This document shows, in pieces, positions 25,307 to 34,295 of a DNA stretch of 64,000 bases (within the stretch, counting starts at the first letter, position 1; each line of letters opens with the position of its first letter). This DNA comes from Claveliimonas monacensis (lineage in GTDB: Bacteria; Bacillota; Clostridia; Lachnospirales; Lachnospiraceae): positions 36,166 through 100,165 of the forward strand of contig NZ_JADCKL010000009.1 of the NCBI RefSeq assembly GCF_014982975.1, written 5' to 3'. A model generated the notes under the pieces. That model ran no database searches, had not been told where the DNA came from, and was given only the letters and a program-made list of their open reading frames with translations. A program made the position numbers and the translations under genes.

Positions 25307-25546
25307 ATGAGACTTGATAAATTCCTGAAGGTTTCCCGCCTGATCAAGAGGCGCACCGTGGCGAATGAGGCCTGTGACGCGGGGAGAGTACTGGTGAACG
25401 GCGCGGTGGCAAAGGCCTCAGTCAAGGTAAAGCCGGGCGACATCATAGAGATCCAGTTCGGGACAAAAACTGTAAAAGTCGAAGTCCTCGACATAAAAGA
25501 CACGTCTAAAAAAGAAGAGGCGAAAGATCTGTTCAAATATCTGTAA
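25307..25546 (+). CDS. rqcP: S4-domain RNA-binding protein (RqcP/Hsp15-like)
   Basis: The 79-residue protein is a lone S4 domain: MRLDKFLKVSRLIKRRTVANEACDAGRVLVNGAVAKASVKVKPGDIIEI. In Firmicutes this gene sits before yabP, as here, and its product RqcP (YlmH-unrelated Hsp15 family) works on stalled 50S subunits in ribosome quality control with RqcH. Gene order supports this over other S4 proteins. The site is GGGAGGTGACAGT. Confidence 0.85.
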   Translation: MRLDKFLKVSRLIKRRTVANEACDAGRVLVNGAVAKASVKVKPGDIIEIQFGTKTVKVEVLDIKDTSKKEEAKDLFKYL

Positions 25547-25589
25547 TAATCTCAGACAGCCTTTCATATGATTATCAAGAAAGGTTGTG

Positions 25590-25880
25590 ATGGCAATGGA
25601 AGAAAAACAGGTGCGGGGAGCGCACAAGCTCGTTGTGAATAACCGGAAGACCAGCCTGGTGACAGGCGTCCTGGATGTTTTGTCCTTTGACCTGAACGAG
25701 ATCCTCCTGGAGACAGAGCAGGGGATGCTGATGGTCAAAGGATCTGACCTTCACGTGAACAGGCTGAGCCTGGAAAAAGGGGAAGTGGATCTGTCCGGGA
25801 CCATAGACAGTGTGGCCTACTCGGAGGTGCATCCGGCGGCCAAGACGGGTGAAAATATACTGAGCAGACTGTTCAGGTGA
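25590..25880 (+). CDS. yabP: Sporulation protein YabP
   Basis: The 96-residue protein matches YabP: 'HKLVVNNRKTSLVTGVLDVLSFDLNEILLETEQGMLMVKGSDLHVNRLSLEKGEVDLSGTI' is the family core split by short turns. YabP is made in the mother cell and is needed for spore cortex formation in some species. GTG 25587, ATG 25590 and ATG 25596 are all in frame; 25590 gives 5 nt from AGAAAGG. It is followed after 3 nt by yabQ. Confidence 0.88.
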   Translation: MAMEEKQVRGAHKLVVNNRKTSLVTGVLDVLSFDLNEILLETEQGMLMVKGSDLHVNRLSLEKGEVDLSGTIDSVAYSEVHPAAKTGENILSRLFR

Positions 25881-25883
25881 CGC

Positions 25884-26216
25884 ATGCACGGGATAGAGGT
25901 GGAGGGCCTTTCTTTCCTTGAGGCAGTGCTGACGGGAATGACGGTCTGCAGTGTCTACACATGCCTGCGCGTGCTGCGGCGGATCGTCCGCCACGCCCCG
26001 GCGGCCATTGCTGCGGAGGACCTTTTTTTCTGGCTGGCGACAGCGTTTTATATGTTTGTGCAAATTCACCATACTACCAGTGGTAGCATCAGGTGGTATT
26101 TTATACTAGGTGTTGTGCTGGGGAGTATTTTTTTCTCCTGTCTGTCGAAAATTCCGGGAAAACTGCGAAAAAAATTGTACGCAAAGAGGAGGGGGAAATT
26201 CGGCGAAAACGGTTGA
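25884..26216 (+). CDS. yabQ: Spore cortex biosynthesis protein YabQ
   Basis: The 110-residue membrane protein has three likely helices (about 10-28, 45-62 and 70-88). The 'AEDLFFWLATAFYMFVQIHHTTSGSIRWYFILGVVLGSIFF' region fits YabQ. YabQ resides in the outer forespore membrane and is needed for cortex assembly. It is shorter than the Bacillus protein at the C-terminus. The site AGGTGA overlaps the yabP stop, so translation is coupled. Confidence 0.85.
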   Translation: MHGIEVEGLSFLEAVLTGMTVCSVYTCLRVLRRIVRHAPAAIAAEDLFFWLATAFYMFVQIHHTTSGSIRWYFILGVVLGSIFFSCLSKIPGKLRKKLYAKRRGKFGENG

Positions 26217-26288
26217 ATAAGCAGGAGAAAAAAGATAAGATAAGAGATAATAACCAGTGAAAGCTGGCGAAATGGGTGAGTAATTAAT

Positions 26289-26612
26289 ATGGGAAGCATT
26301 AAACAAAAGAACAGGGCGAGACGCCGGAAAAAACAGGTGCAGCAGCACAGGAGGAGTATGCTGGGCATCAGTGCGGTGATCCTGCTTTTGGCAGTCATTG
26401 TCTCGGTGAGCAGTATTGAGCTGCGTGCCAAGAACAGTGCATACATAGAGCAGGAGCAGGAGCTGGAGGAAGAGATCCAGGCCGAGAAGGACCGCGCGGA
26501 GGAGATCGAAGATCTGGAAGAGTACGTAGGTACAGATGAGTACGTGGAGCAGACAGCCAAAGATAAGCTGGGACTGGTTCACGAAAATGAGATTATTTTT
26601 AAGGCAAAATAA
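26289..26612 (+). CDS. divIC: Septum formation initiator DivIC
   Basis: The 107-residue bitopic membrane protein has a basic cytoplasmic N-terminus (QKNRARRRKKQVQQHRR), one helix (MLGISAVILLLAVIVSVSSI) and an extracellular coiled coil rich in Glu, ending with the FtsB/DivIC signature 'EEYVGTDEYVEQTAKDKLGLVHENEIIF'. It forms the FtsL-DivIB-DivIC complex that activates septal wall synthesis. A terminator follows, uncoupling it from spoIIE. Confidence 0.9.
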   Translation: MGSIKQKNRARRRKKQVQQHRRSMLGISAVILLLAVIVSVSSIELRAKNSAYIEQEQELEEEIQAEKDRAEEIEDLEEYVGTDEYVEQTAKDKLGLVHENEIIFKAK

Positions 26613-26637
26613 GAATTTTTATAAGTATGCAAAAGAG

Positions 26638-26668
26638 AAGCTTTGGGAGAGAGTCCCAAAGCTTTTTT
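26638..26668 (+). terminator. Intrinsic terminator between divIC and spoIIE
   Basis: AAGCTTTGGGA (26638-26648) and TCCCAAAGCTT (26654-26664) form an 11-bp stem with a 5-nt loop and a T-tract to 26668. Confidence 0.88.
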
Positions 26669-26719
26669 GTTCCACAGACAGAAGTTTTGGCCTGCCTGTG
26701 GGTGCAGGGGAGTATAGCG

Positions 26720-28123
26720 ATGGGTGAGGTTAAGGAAAAGGAACTTTTTGTCAATCCCTACGTGATCCAGATGGACAAATTTGCGGGCTCTCTGAAGCAT
26801 CTCTCTGAGACCTTTCTGGGCCTGGAAAAGAGCCGCCGGACGCTGACAGGGGAGGAGATCGACGAGATGTTCGCCGCTGTCTCGGAGAAGGTGTGCGGGG
26901 GATGTGAGAGGAAGAGCCTGTGTCTGGGAGAAGGCAGAGACAGGACAAGACAGATGGTCTACGAGATCATGGCTGCCGCCGAGGAGTACGGGGCAGAATT
27001 GAATGTGGAACTGAAGAGGAAACTGCAGAAAAAGTGTATCCTGGCGCCCCGTTTCCTGCGGGAGACGCTGGAAGTCTTTCAGGCGGAGAAGCAGAAGATC
27101 GTGTGGAGCCGGAAGATGGTCATGAACCGTGAGGGGTGCGCGGCGTCCATGAACGCCTTTGCAGATCTCGTCCAGCATGCAGCCCGTGAGCTGGACGCGG
27201 GGATCTGCATGGATGAGCACTTGCAGAAAAAAGTGAAGAATCAGCTGAAAAGGAGAGGGCTGAAACTTCTGTCCAGTGTGTTCTTTATGACCAAGCAAGG
27301 CAGGTACGAGGTTCATCTCACGGTGCGGGCTCCCAAGGGGCAGTGTGTGGCCTCTAAGGAGGCGGCGGAGGCGCTGTCCGTCTGCCTGGGGCGGAAGATG
27401 CTGCTTGTGAAGGGAGAGTGCCCGGTGGTGACCGAGAACTACGGTACGCTGGTGTTCATGGAAGGCCCGGGCTTTCAGACCATCCAGGGGGTGGCGAAGA
27501 TCGGAAAGGGATGTCAGAAGATATCGGGGGATACATTTGCCATGACTCAGCTTCCCGGCGGGAAGGAGGGGGTGGTCCTCTCGGACGGCATGGGCTCCGG
27601 CGAGCACGCCTTCCAGGAGAGCGCCATGGTGGTGGAGATGCTGGAGGAACTGCTGGAGGCCGGATTCCCGCCCCAGACGGCTGTTCAGATGATGAACACG
27701 GCTCTGGTGGCGGGCAGGGAGGAGCTTTGTTTTTCCACCGTGGATATGTGCATTTTCGATCTCTACCAGGGATCCTGCGAGCTGATGAAGGCAGGGGCAT
27801 CCACCACCTTTATCCGGAGCAGTGCGGGGGTGGAGAAGATCAGCTCCGCCACGCTCCCTGTGGGAGTGCTCCAGGAGCTGGAGATCCAGAGAACATCCCG
27901 GCAGCTTGGGGATGGAGATTTTGTCATCATGGTGACGGACGGAGTGCTGGACGCCCTGCCTGTGGGAAATCAGGAGGCCATGCTGTCGGCGCTCATAGGG
28001 GGTAGCAGCATTAACAATCCCGGCGAGCTGGCCCACTATCTTCTGGAGCAGGTGCTGGAAATGTCGGGGGAAGTGCCGTCGGACGATATGACTGTCCTTG
28101 CGGTGGGGATATGGAAAGTGTGA
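26720..28123 (+). CDS. spoIIE: Stage II sporulation protein E phosphatase without membrane domain
   Basis: The 467-residue protein holds the cytoplasmic part of SpoIIE: a regulatory region with the cysteine motif CGGCERKSLCLG (residues 56-67), then a PP2C phosphatase domain (VVLSDGMGSGEHA, VTDGVLDALPVG, SDDMTVLAV) with the metal-binding aspartates. SpoIIE dephosphorylates SpoIIAA and so activates sigma-F in the forespore. The Bacillus protein has about 827 residues, with ten N-terminal membrane helices; these are absent here, and the 107 bases upstream hold only a terminator and the site AGGGGAG before ATG 26720. A longer frame start at 26627 would cross the terminator and is rejected. Position between divIC and tilS is the conserved one. 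Confidence 0.85.
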   Translation: MGEVKEKELFVNPYVIQMDKFAGSLKHLSETFLGLEKSRRTLTGEEIDEMFAAVSEKVCGGCERKSLCLGEGRDRTRQMVYEIMAAAEEYGAELNVELKRKLQKKCILAPRFLRETLEVFQAEKQKIVWSRKMVMNREGCAASMNAFADLVQHAARELDAGICMDEHLQKKVKNQLKRRGLKLLSSVFFMTKQGRYEVHLTVRAPKGQCVASKEAAEALSVCLGRKMLLVKGECPVVTENYGTLVFMEGPGFQTIQGVAKIGKGCQKISGDTFAMTQLPGGKEGVVLSDGMGSGEHAFQESAMVVEMLEELLEAGFPPQTAVQMMNTALVAGREELCFSTVDMCIFDLYQGSCELMKAGASTTFIRSSAGVEKISSATLPVGVLQELEIQRTSRQLGDGDFVIMVTDGVLDALPVGNQEAMLSALIGGSSINNPGELAHYLLEQVLEMSGEVPSDDMTVLAVGIWKV

Positions 28124-28214
28124 GAGAGCTTGCTTTTTTTCTCCTGATTATTTATAGTATTATATATTTGGTAGACAGCGAAGAGGCCTGCCATCCGGGC
28201 AGGAGGAAAAGGAC

Positions 28215-29624
28215 ATGTATGAAAAGATAAGAGACTATGTGCGCGCACATGGGATGCTGGATAAGGGTGATGTGGTTATAGCAGGCATATCGGGAGGAGC
28301 AGACTCCGTATGCCTGCTTTGTGTGCTTTTGGAGCTGCGGAAGGAGTACGATCTGTCGGTCCGGGCGGTCCATGTCAACCACGGCATCCGCGGGGAGGCC
28401 GCGGCGGCGGATCAGGCCTATGTGGAGGAACTGTGCCGAGAGGTGAAAGTTCCGCTTGATGTGGTGCATGTGGATGTGTGCCGCATGGCCCGGGAGGAAG
28501 GGATGACCCAGGAGGAGGCGGGGCGCATAGCCAGACGGCGGGCCTTTGAGGAGGCCGCCGCAAGATGGAGCGCCGGCAGGATCGCCCTGGCCCACCACAA
28601 GAATGACAATGCGGAGACGGTCCTTCTCAATCTGGCCCGGGGAACCGGGCTGCGGGGGATGGGCGGGATCCGGCCCTGCTCCGGGAAGTACATCCGGCCC
28701 CTGTTGGATACCTCCAGGGAGGAGATCGAAGCATTCCTGGATCAAAAAAATATTTCTTATTGTATGGATGCCACAAATTATGAGGATACTTATACACGGA
28801 ACCGCATCCGCAATCATATAATTCCATATATGGAGGAGCAGGTCAATTCCAGGTTCGTGGACCATGTGTGCGGGACAGCTGGACAGCTGGCTCGGCTCTG
28901 GGAGTATGTGGAGAGGCAGACAGACAAGGCGGCAGCCGGCCTGACCAGCCTCCGGGAAGGGGAGGACGGACAGGGAAGAGAGATGGTGATAGATGGACAG
29001 GGATTTGCCCGGACAGATACGGCGCTGCGGCCCTACATCTTAAAGTGGGTGCTGGAGCAGGTCAGCGGCAGGGCAAAAGATCTGGAGACGGTGCATTTTG
29101 ACGACCTTGAGGAACTGTTTGACAGGCAGGTGGGCAGAAGGATCAGCCTTCCCTACGGCATGAAAGCCTACCGGTGCTATGAGGGGGTACGGGTGGTCAG
29201 CTCAGACTGGAAGCCTCCACGGGAAGAGGAAAATGAGGTGTGGGACAAAGACAGGATAAAGATGCGCATTCTGGACCCGGCGGACATAGACGGCCCCGCT
29301 CTGGAGGCAATTCCCAAAACACCCTACACGAAATGGTTTGATTATGATATAATAGAAAACAGTGTTACTATCAGGACCCGCCGCCCCGGCGACTATCTGG
29401 TGATCGGCAGGGACGGAGCCACGCAGAAGCTGAACCGGTATTTTATCAATGAGAAGATACCGTCCCGGGAGAGAGACCGTATTCTACTGGCAGCAGACGG
29501 AAGCCGGATCATGTGGGTGATCGGTTACCGGCGCGGGCAAGGGTATGAAGTGACCGGACAGACGAAGAAGATACTGGAGATCACGATAGATAAGGGAGGA
29601 AAATACGATGGCAGAGACAATTAG
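28215..29624 (+). CDS. tilS: tRNA(Ile)-lysidine synthetase
   Basis: The 469-residue enzyme modifies cytidine 34 of tRNA-Ile(CAU) to lysidine, changing its codon from AUG to AUA. The N-type ATP pyrophosphatase loop is GISGGADSVCLLCVL (residues 20-34), with HVNHGIRG and LAHHKNDNAETVLLNLARG motifs following. The C-terminal substrate-binding region (SVTIRTRRPGDYL, then KLNRYFINEKIPSRERDRILLA) is complete. It overlaps hpt by 17 nt. Start ATG 28215 follows GGAGGAAAAGG. Confidence 0.93.
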   Translation: MYEKIRDYVRAHGMLDKGDVVIAGISGGADSVCLLCVLLELRKEYDLSVRAVHVNHGIRGEAAAADQAYVEELCREVKVPLDVVHVDVCRMAREEGMTQEEAGRIARRRAFEEAAARWSAGRIALAHHKNDNAETVLLNLARGTGLRGMGGIRPCSGKYIRPLLDTSREEIEAFLDQKNISYCMDATNYEDTYTRNRIRNHIIPYMEEQVNSRFVDHVCGTAGQLARLWEYVERQTDKAAAGLTSLREGEDGQGREMVIDGQGFARTDTALRPYILKWVLEQVSGRAKDLETVHFDDLEELFDRQVGRRISLPYGMKAYRCYEGVRVVSSDWKPPREEENEVWDKDRIKMRILDPADIDGPALEAIPKTPYTKWFDYDIIENSVTIRTRRPGDYLVIGRDGATQKLNRYFINEKIPSRERDRILLAADGSRIMWVIGYRRGQGYEVTGQTKKILEITIDKGGKYDGRDN

Positions 29625-30135
29625 AGAGCTTGTGTCAGAAGAAGAAGTAGAAAAGAGAGTATGTGAACTGGGCAGACAGATCAGCGAGGATTATGCCGGG
29701 AGACAGGTGCATTTGATCTGCGTCCTCAAAGGCGGCGTGTTCTTTATGTGTGAGCTGGCAAAGAGGATCACGGTCCCGGTTTCCATGGACTTTATGAGTG
29801 TCAGCAGCTACGGCGACGGGACAGCGTCCAGCGGCGTGGTGAAGATCGCCAAGGACCTGGATGAGTCGCTGGAAGGGAAAGATGTGCTGATCGTGGAGGA
29901 CATCATTGACTCCGGGCGCACACTGTCCTACCTGATCCAGATCCTGGAGAAGAGAGGACCGAAGAGCCTTAAGCTCTGCACGCTCCTTGACAAGCCGGAG
30001 CGGAGAGTGAAACCGGTGACCGTGGACTATGTGGGCTTTAACATTCCGGATGAATTCGTCGTGGGATACGGCCTTGACTATGCGCAGAAATACAGAAACC
30101 TTCCCTACATCGGCGTTGTGGAAGGCGTGGAGTAG
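29608..30135 (+). CDS. hpt: Hypoxanthine phosphoribosyltransferase
   Basis: The 175-residue type I phosphoribosyltransferase salvages hypoxanthine and guanine to IMP and GMP. The PRPP loop is [17 protein letters not shown]; the [17 protein letters not shown] and [20 protein letters not shown] regions complete the family pattern. Gene order tilS-hpt-ftsH is the classical Firmicute one. The site GGAGG lies in the end of tilS. Confidence 0.94.
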   Translation: MAETIRELVSEEEVEKRVCELGRQISEDYAGRQVHLICVLKGGVFFMCELAKRITVPVSMDFMSVSSYGDGTASSGVVKIAKDLDESLEGKDVLIVEDIIDSGRTLSYLIQILEKRGPKSLKLCTLLDKPERRVKPVTVDYVGFNIPDEFVVGYGLDYAQKYRNLPYIGVVEGVE

Positions 30136-30152
30136 AAAGGAGCAGCAAAGAT

Positions 30153-32003
30153 TTGAATGATAAAAGAGGCAGGGGACTGAGCGGAGCCACGCTGCTTGTG
30201 TGTGTGGCATTGCTGTTTGCAGCGCTCTGGTTCACCAATCAGATCGATCAGCGGGATAAGCAGATCACCTACCAGGATTTTGAAAGCCTGGTGGAAAATG
30301 AACAGGTTTCAGATGTGACTATCATCCAGAATCGGGATGTACCTACCGGGCGGCTGGAGATCACAGTTGTGGGCGCTCAGGAGGGGGACGAGGCAAAACA
30401 GGTCTATGTATCAGATGTCAACGAGGTGCAGGACTATCTGGACGAGTATGACGTGACCTACTCTCTTCGGGATGTGCCCCAGGAGAACTGGTTTATGACC
30501 AATATTTTCCCTACGCTTCTCATACTGGCAGCATTTTTCCTGTTCTTCTACATGATGAACAGGCAGAACGGCGGGGCCAACGCGAAAGCTATGAGCTTTG
30601 GTAAGAGCCGGGCCAGGATGAGCACGGAGCAGGACAAGAAGATCACCTTCGCTCAGGTGGCAGGCCTGCAGGAGGAGAAAGAAGAGCTGGAAGAGATCGT
30701 GGATTTCCTGAAAGCTCCGAAAAAATATATACAGGTGGGAGCCAGGATCCCCAAGGGTGTTCTCCTGGTGGGCCCTCCGGGTACAGGAAAGACGCTGCTT
30801 GCCAAAGCGGTGGCAGGCGAGGCGGGAGTTCCCTTCTTCAGCATTTCCGGATCTGACTTTGTGGAAATGTTTGTCGGTGTGGGTGCGTCCCGCGTCCGCG
30901 ACCTTTTTGAGGACGCCAAGAAAAATGCGCCCTGCATCATCTTTATCGATGAGATCGACGCGGTTGCCCGCAGGAGGGGAACCGGCATGGGCGGCGGTCA
31001 CGATGAGCGAGAGCAGACACTGAACCAGCTCCTTGTGGAGATGGACGGATTTGGCGTCAACGAGGGTATCATTGTCATGGCAGCCACGAACCGAGTGGAT
31101 ATCCTTGATCCGGCTATCCTGCGTCCAGGACGGTTTGACAGGAAAGTTGTGGTGGGCCGGCCGGATGTACAGGGAAGAGAAGAGATACTGAAAGTCCACG
31201 CAAAGGGTAAACCTTTGGGAGACGATGTGGATCTGAAGCAGATTGCTCAGACGACAGCCGGATTTACAGGGGCTGACTTGGAAAATCTGCTCAATGAGGC
31301 GGCTATCCTGGCGGCCAAGGACGGCCGGGTATACCTGCAGCAGGAAGATGTCCGGAAGGCTTTTGTCAAAGTGGGCATCGGCGCGGAGAAGAAGAGCCGC
31401 GTGATCTCAGACAAGGAGAAGAAGATCACAGCCTACCACGAGGCCGGGCATGCCATCCTCTTCCATGTGCTGCCGGATGTGGGGCCTGTGTACAGTGTGT
31501 CCATCATTCCTACCGGGGCGGGGGCGGCAGGTTACACCATGCCTCTGCCGGAGAAGGATGAGATGTTCAACACAAAGGGCAAGATGCTTCAGGATATCAC
31601 AGTGGCTTTGGGCGGCCGGGTAGCGGAAGAAGAGATCTTCAACGATATCACTACCGGGGCGTCACAGGATATCAAGCAGGCTACCAGCCTGGCAAAATCC
31701 ATGGTAACAAAATTCGGTATGTCCGAGAAGCTGGGGCTTGTCAATTATGACAATGACAACGATGAGGTGTTTATTGGCCGGGATCTGGCCCACACCTCAA
31801 GAGGATACGGCGAGCAGGTGGCCAGCACCATTGACCAGGAGGTCAAAGACATTATTGATGCGTGCTACAGAAGGGCCAAATATATTATCCGGAAATACCA
31901 GAATGTGCTGGAGAAGTGCGCAGAGCTTCTCCTTGAGAAGGAAAAGATAACAAGAGAGGAATTCGAGTCCTTATTTGAAGGGATTGAGGTTTCAGAAATA
32001 TAA
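30153..32003 (+). CDS. ftsH: ATP-dependent zinc metalloprotease FtsH
   Basis: The 616-residue membrane protease degrades unneeded membrane and regulatory proteins. It has two N-terminal helices (residues about 8-26 and 112-131) around an extracytoplasmic domain, an AAA domain (Walker A GPPGTGKT around 205, Walker [10 protein letters not shown], arginine finger region RPGRFDRK) and the peptidase domain with zinc motif HEAGH near 428. Start is TTG 30153 with AAAGGAG 10 nt upstream. Gene order fixes the identity. Confidence 0.95.
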   Translation: MNDKRGRGLSGATLLVCVALLFAALWFTNQIDQRDKQITYQDFESLVENEQVSDVTIIQNRDVPTGRLEITVVGAQEGDEAKQVYVSDVNEVQDYLDEYDVTYSLRDVPQENWFMTNIFPTLLILAAFFLFFYMMNRQNGGANAKAMSFGKSRARMSTEQDKKITFAQVAGLQEEKEELEEIVDFLKAPKKYIQVGARIPKGVLLVGPPGTGKTLLAKAVAGEAGVPFFSISGSDFVEMFVGVGASRVRDLFEDAKKNAPCIIFIDEIDAVARRRGTGMGGGHDEREQTLNQLLVEMDGFGVNEGIIVMAATNRVDILDPAILRPGRFDRKVVVGRPDVQGREEILKVHAKGKPLGDDVDLKQIAQTTAGFTGADLENLLNEAAILAAKDGRVYLQQEDVRKAFVKVGIGAEKKSRVISDKEKKITAYHEAGHAILFHVLPDVGPVYSVSIIPTGAGAAGYTMPLPEKDEMFNTKGKMLQDITVALGGRVAEEEIFNDITTGASQDIKQATSLAKSMVTKFGMSEKLGLVNYDNDNDEVFIGRDLAHTSRGYGEQVASTIDQEVKDIIDACYRRAKYIIRKYQNVLEKCAELLLEKEKITREEFESLFEGIEVSEI

Positions 32004-32020
32004 AGTCAGGCGGCGATAGA

Positions 32021-34063
32021 ATGAACATACATGCATTATTTTGCGACGGAACAGGAAATTACGTTTTCCCGCCGGAACCACTGCCAGGACAGCAGGTCAC
32101 ACTGCAGTTCCGCACCGGAGCAGGCGATGCGGACAGTGTCTGCCTGCTGACGGGCGGCAGAGAGTACGAGATGGAGAAGCGGAGCACATCCGGGGTGTTT
32201 GACTACTATGCAGTGTCCCTGGAGCTTGGTGAAGAGAATCTGTACTACAGCTTCAGGGTGCGCGCCGGGGAGGAAGTCTGGTATTATAACCAGTTTGGCG
32301 CCACCAGGGAGAAGATCGAGGAGTATGAGTTCCAGATCGCTCCCGGATTTAGTACTCCCGACTGGGCCAAGGGCGCGGTCATGTACCAGATCTTTGTGGA
32401 CCGTTTCTGCAATGGAGATCCATCCAACGATGTGGAAGACGAAGAGTACATCTATATCGGAGAACCTGTGGAACATGTGAAGGACTGGAATGAATACCCG
32501 GCGGCCATGGACGTGCGGCGTTTCTACGGAGGCGACCTGAAGGGCGTCATGGAGAAGCTGGATTATCTCCAGGATCTGGGAGTGGAGGTCATCTATTTTA
32601 ACCCCCTGTTTGTCTCACCGTCCAACCACAAGTACGATATCCAGGACTACGACTACATTGACCCGCATTTTGGTGTCATCGTAGAGGACGGCGGAGAGCC
32701 TCTCCCGGTGGGCGTGAAGGAAAATGTATATGCGACGAAATATCAGAAGAGGGTGACGGACAGGAAAAACCTGGAAGCCAGCAACCAGCTTTTTATCAAG
32801 CTTGTGGAGGAGCTTCACAGGAGGGGAATGAAAGTCATCCTCGACGGCGTTTTTAACCATTGTGGTTCTTTTAACAAGTGGATGGATCGGGAACGGATCT
32901 ACGAGGGCCAGGAGGGGTATGAAAAGGGAGCCTATGTCTCCGCGGACAGCCCCTACCGGGATTTCTTTGAATTTTTCCAGAGCGGAGACGAGCACTGGCC
33001 CTACAACGGAAATTATGACGGTTGGTGGGGGCATGATACTCTGCCTAAGCTCAACTACGAGGGTTCAAAGGAGCTGGAGGACTATATACTGGAGATCGGA
33101 CGCAAATGGGTGTCTCCCCCCTACAATGTGGACGGCTGGAGACTGGACGTGGCGGCGGATCTGGGGCACAGCATAGAGTACAATCACGAGTTCTGGAAGA
33201 AATTCCGGCGTGAGGTCAAGAAGGCCAAACCGGATGCGCTGATCCTGGCGGAACACTATGGGGACCCGAAAGAGTGGATTGCGGGGGATGAGTGGGACTC
33301 TGTTATGAACTATGACGCCTTCATGGAGCCTGTTACCTGGTTCCTGACCGGGATGGAGAAGCACAGCGATGAGGACAGGGAGGAGCTCCACGGTAACGCG
33401 GACAGCTTTGTGCGCTCTATTTTTCACCATATGTCCCACATGCTCACTCCCTCTCAGCAGGTGGCCATGAATGAGCTGTCCAACCACGACCACTCCCGGT
33501 TCCTGACAAGAACCAATCATATGGTGGGAAGAATCGGCAGCCTGGGACCGGAGAAGGCGGAGGAGTATGTGAGCCTGCCTGTGATGCGGGAGGCGGTGGC
33601 CATCCAGATGACCTGGGTGGGAGCGCCCACCATCTACTATGGCGACGAGGCGGGGCTGTGCGGGTTTACAGATCCGGACAGCAGAAGGACCTACCCCTGG
33701 GGAAAGGAAGATCAGGAACTCATTGACTACCACAGGGAGCTGATCCGCATACACAAGAATTACGAGGTGTTCCGCACAGGTTCCCTCCAGTGGCTGGTGA
33801 AGCAGGACAATGTCCTGGCCTACGGGAGGTTTAACGACACGGATCAGTTTGTCGTTGTCATCAACCACAGCAGTGAGCTGCGGGAAGTGCGGGTGCCGGT
33901 GTGGGTGATCGGCGTACCCATGAAGAGCAGCATGAGGAGGGTGATTTACTCCTATGAGGAGGGGTACACCATGGAGTTCGACGAGATCCACGTGATCGAT
34001 GGAGAGATCGTGGTGAACATGGGAAGCCAGTCTGTGCTGATTGCGAAGAATAAGGAATTTTAA
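32021..34063 (+). CDS. Glycoside hydrolase family 13 (neopullulanase/alpha-amylase type)
   Basis: The 680-residue cytoplasmic enzyme has an N-terminal carbohydrate-binding-like beta domain (residues 1-110), the (beta/alpha)8 barrel starting at KGAVMYQIFVDRFCNGD, and a C-terminal beta domain. Catalytic residues are visible: nucleophile Asp in GWRLDVAADLGH (near 375), acid/base Glu in LILAEHYGDP (near 410) and Asp in LSNHDHSRF (near 489). No signal peptide. It probably acts on imported alpha-glucans (maltooligosaccharides, pullulan fragments). It follows ftsH by 17 nt and may be partly co-transcribed; a terminator follows. Confidence 0.88.
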   Translation: MNIHALFCDGTGNYVFPPEPLPGQQVTLQFRTGAGDADSVCLLTGGREYEMEKRSTSGVFDYYAVSLELGEENLYYSFRVRAGEEVWYYNQFGATREKIEEYEFQIAPGFSTPDWAKGAVMYQIFVDRFCNGDPSNDVEDEEYIYIGEPVEHVKDWNEYPAAMDVRRFYGGDLKGVMEKLDYLQDLGVEVIYFNPLFVSPSNHKYDIQDYDYIDPHFGVIVEDGGEPLPVGVKENVYATKYQKRVTDRKNLEASNQLFIKLVEELHRRGMKVILDGVFNHCGSFNKWMDRERIYEGQEGYEKGAYVSADSPYRDFFEFFQSGDEHWPYNGNYDGWWGHDTLPKLNYEGSKELEDYILEIGRKWVSPPYNVDGWRLDVAADLGHSIEYNHEFWKKFRREVKKAKPDALILAEHYGDPKEWIAGDEWDSVMNYDAFMEPVTWFLTGMEKHSDEDREELHGNADSFVRSIFHHMSHMLTPSQQVAMNELSNHDHSRFLTRTNHMVGRIGSLGPEKAEEYVSLPVMREAVAIQMTWVGAPTIYYGDEAGLCGFTDPDSRRTYPWGKEDQELIDYHRELIRIHKNYEVFRTGSLQWLVKQDNVLAYGRFNDTDQFVVVINHSSELREVRVPVWVIGVPMKSSMRRVIYSYEEGYTMEFDEIHVIDGEIVVNMGSQSVLIAKNKEF

Positions 34064-34075
34064 TAAAAGAGAGAG

Positions 34076-34116
34076 CCAGATGTTCCGATTGGCTGATGCG
34101 GAGCATCTGGTTTTTT
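34076..34116 (+). terminator. Intrinsic terminator after the GH13 gene
   Basis: CCAGATGTTCCG pairs with CGGAGCATCTGG (one wobble) and is followed by six T residues. Confidence 0.85.
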
Positions 34117-34191
34117 GATTGCGATTTTAGTAACAATGGTCTGCGCTTTCTGATCAAAGCAAGAATCCTAAAAATGTAAGCAACATGCAAA

Positions 34192-34220
34192 TTGACGGAT
34201 TTCCTCTTTTCGAATATGCT
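34192..34220 (+). promoter_or_regulatory. Promoter of the GH112 phosphorylase gene
   Basis: TTGACG (34192-34197) and TATGCT (34215-34220) are 17 bp apart. The leader to the start is about 70 nt. Confidence 0.65.
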
Positions 34221-34295
34221 TACTTTAAGTAAAATGTACAAAGACTGTGCAGGGAAAGAAACTAAAAACAATTGTATGAGAGAAAGGAGAAAAAA

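Noticed and set aside
26579..28036. A 485-codon open frame antisense to spoIIE
   Set aside because: Low-complexity His/Leu/Gln-rich product typical of antisense readings; the plus-strand gene is certain.
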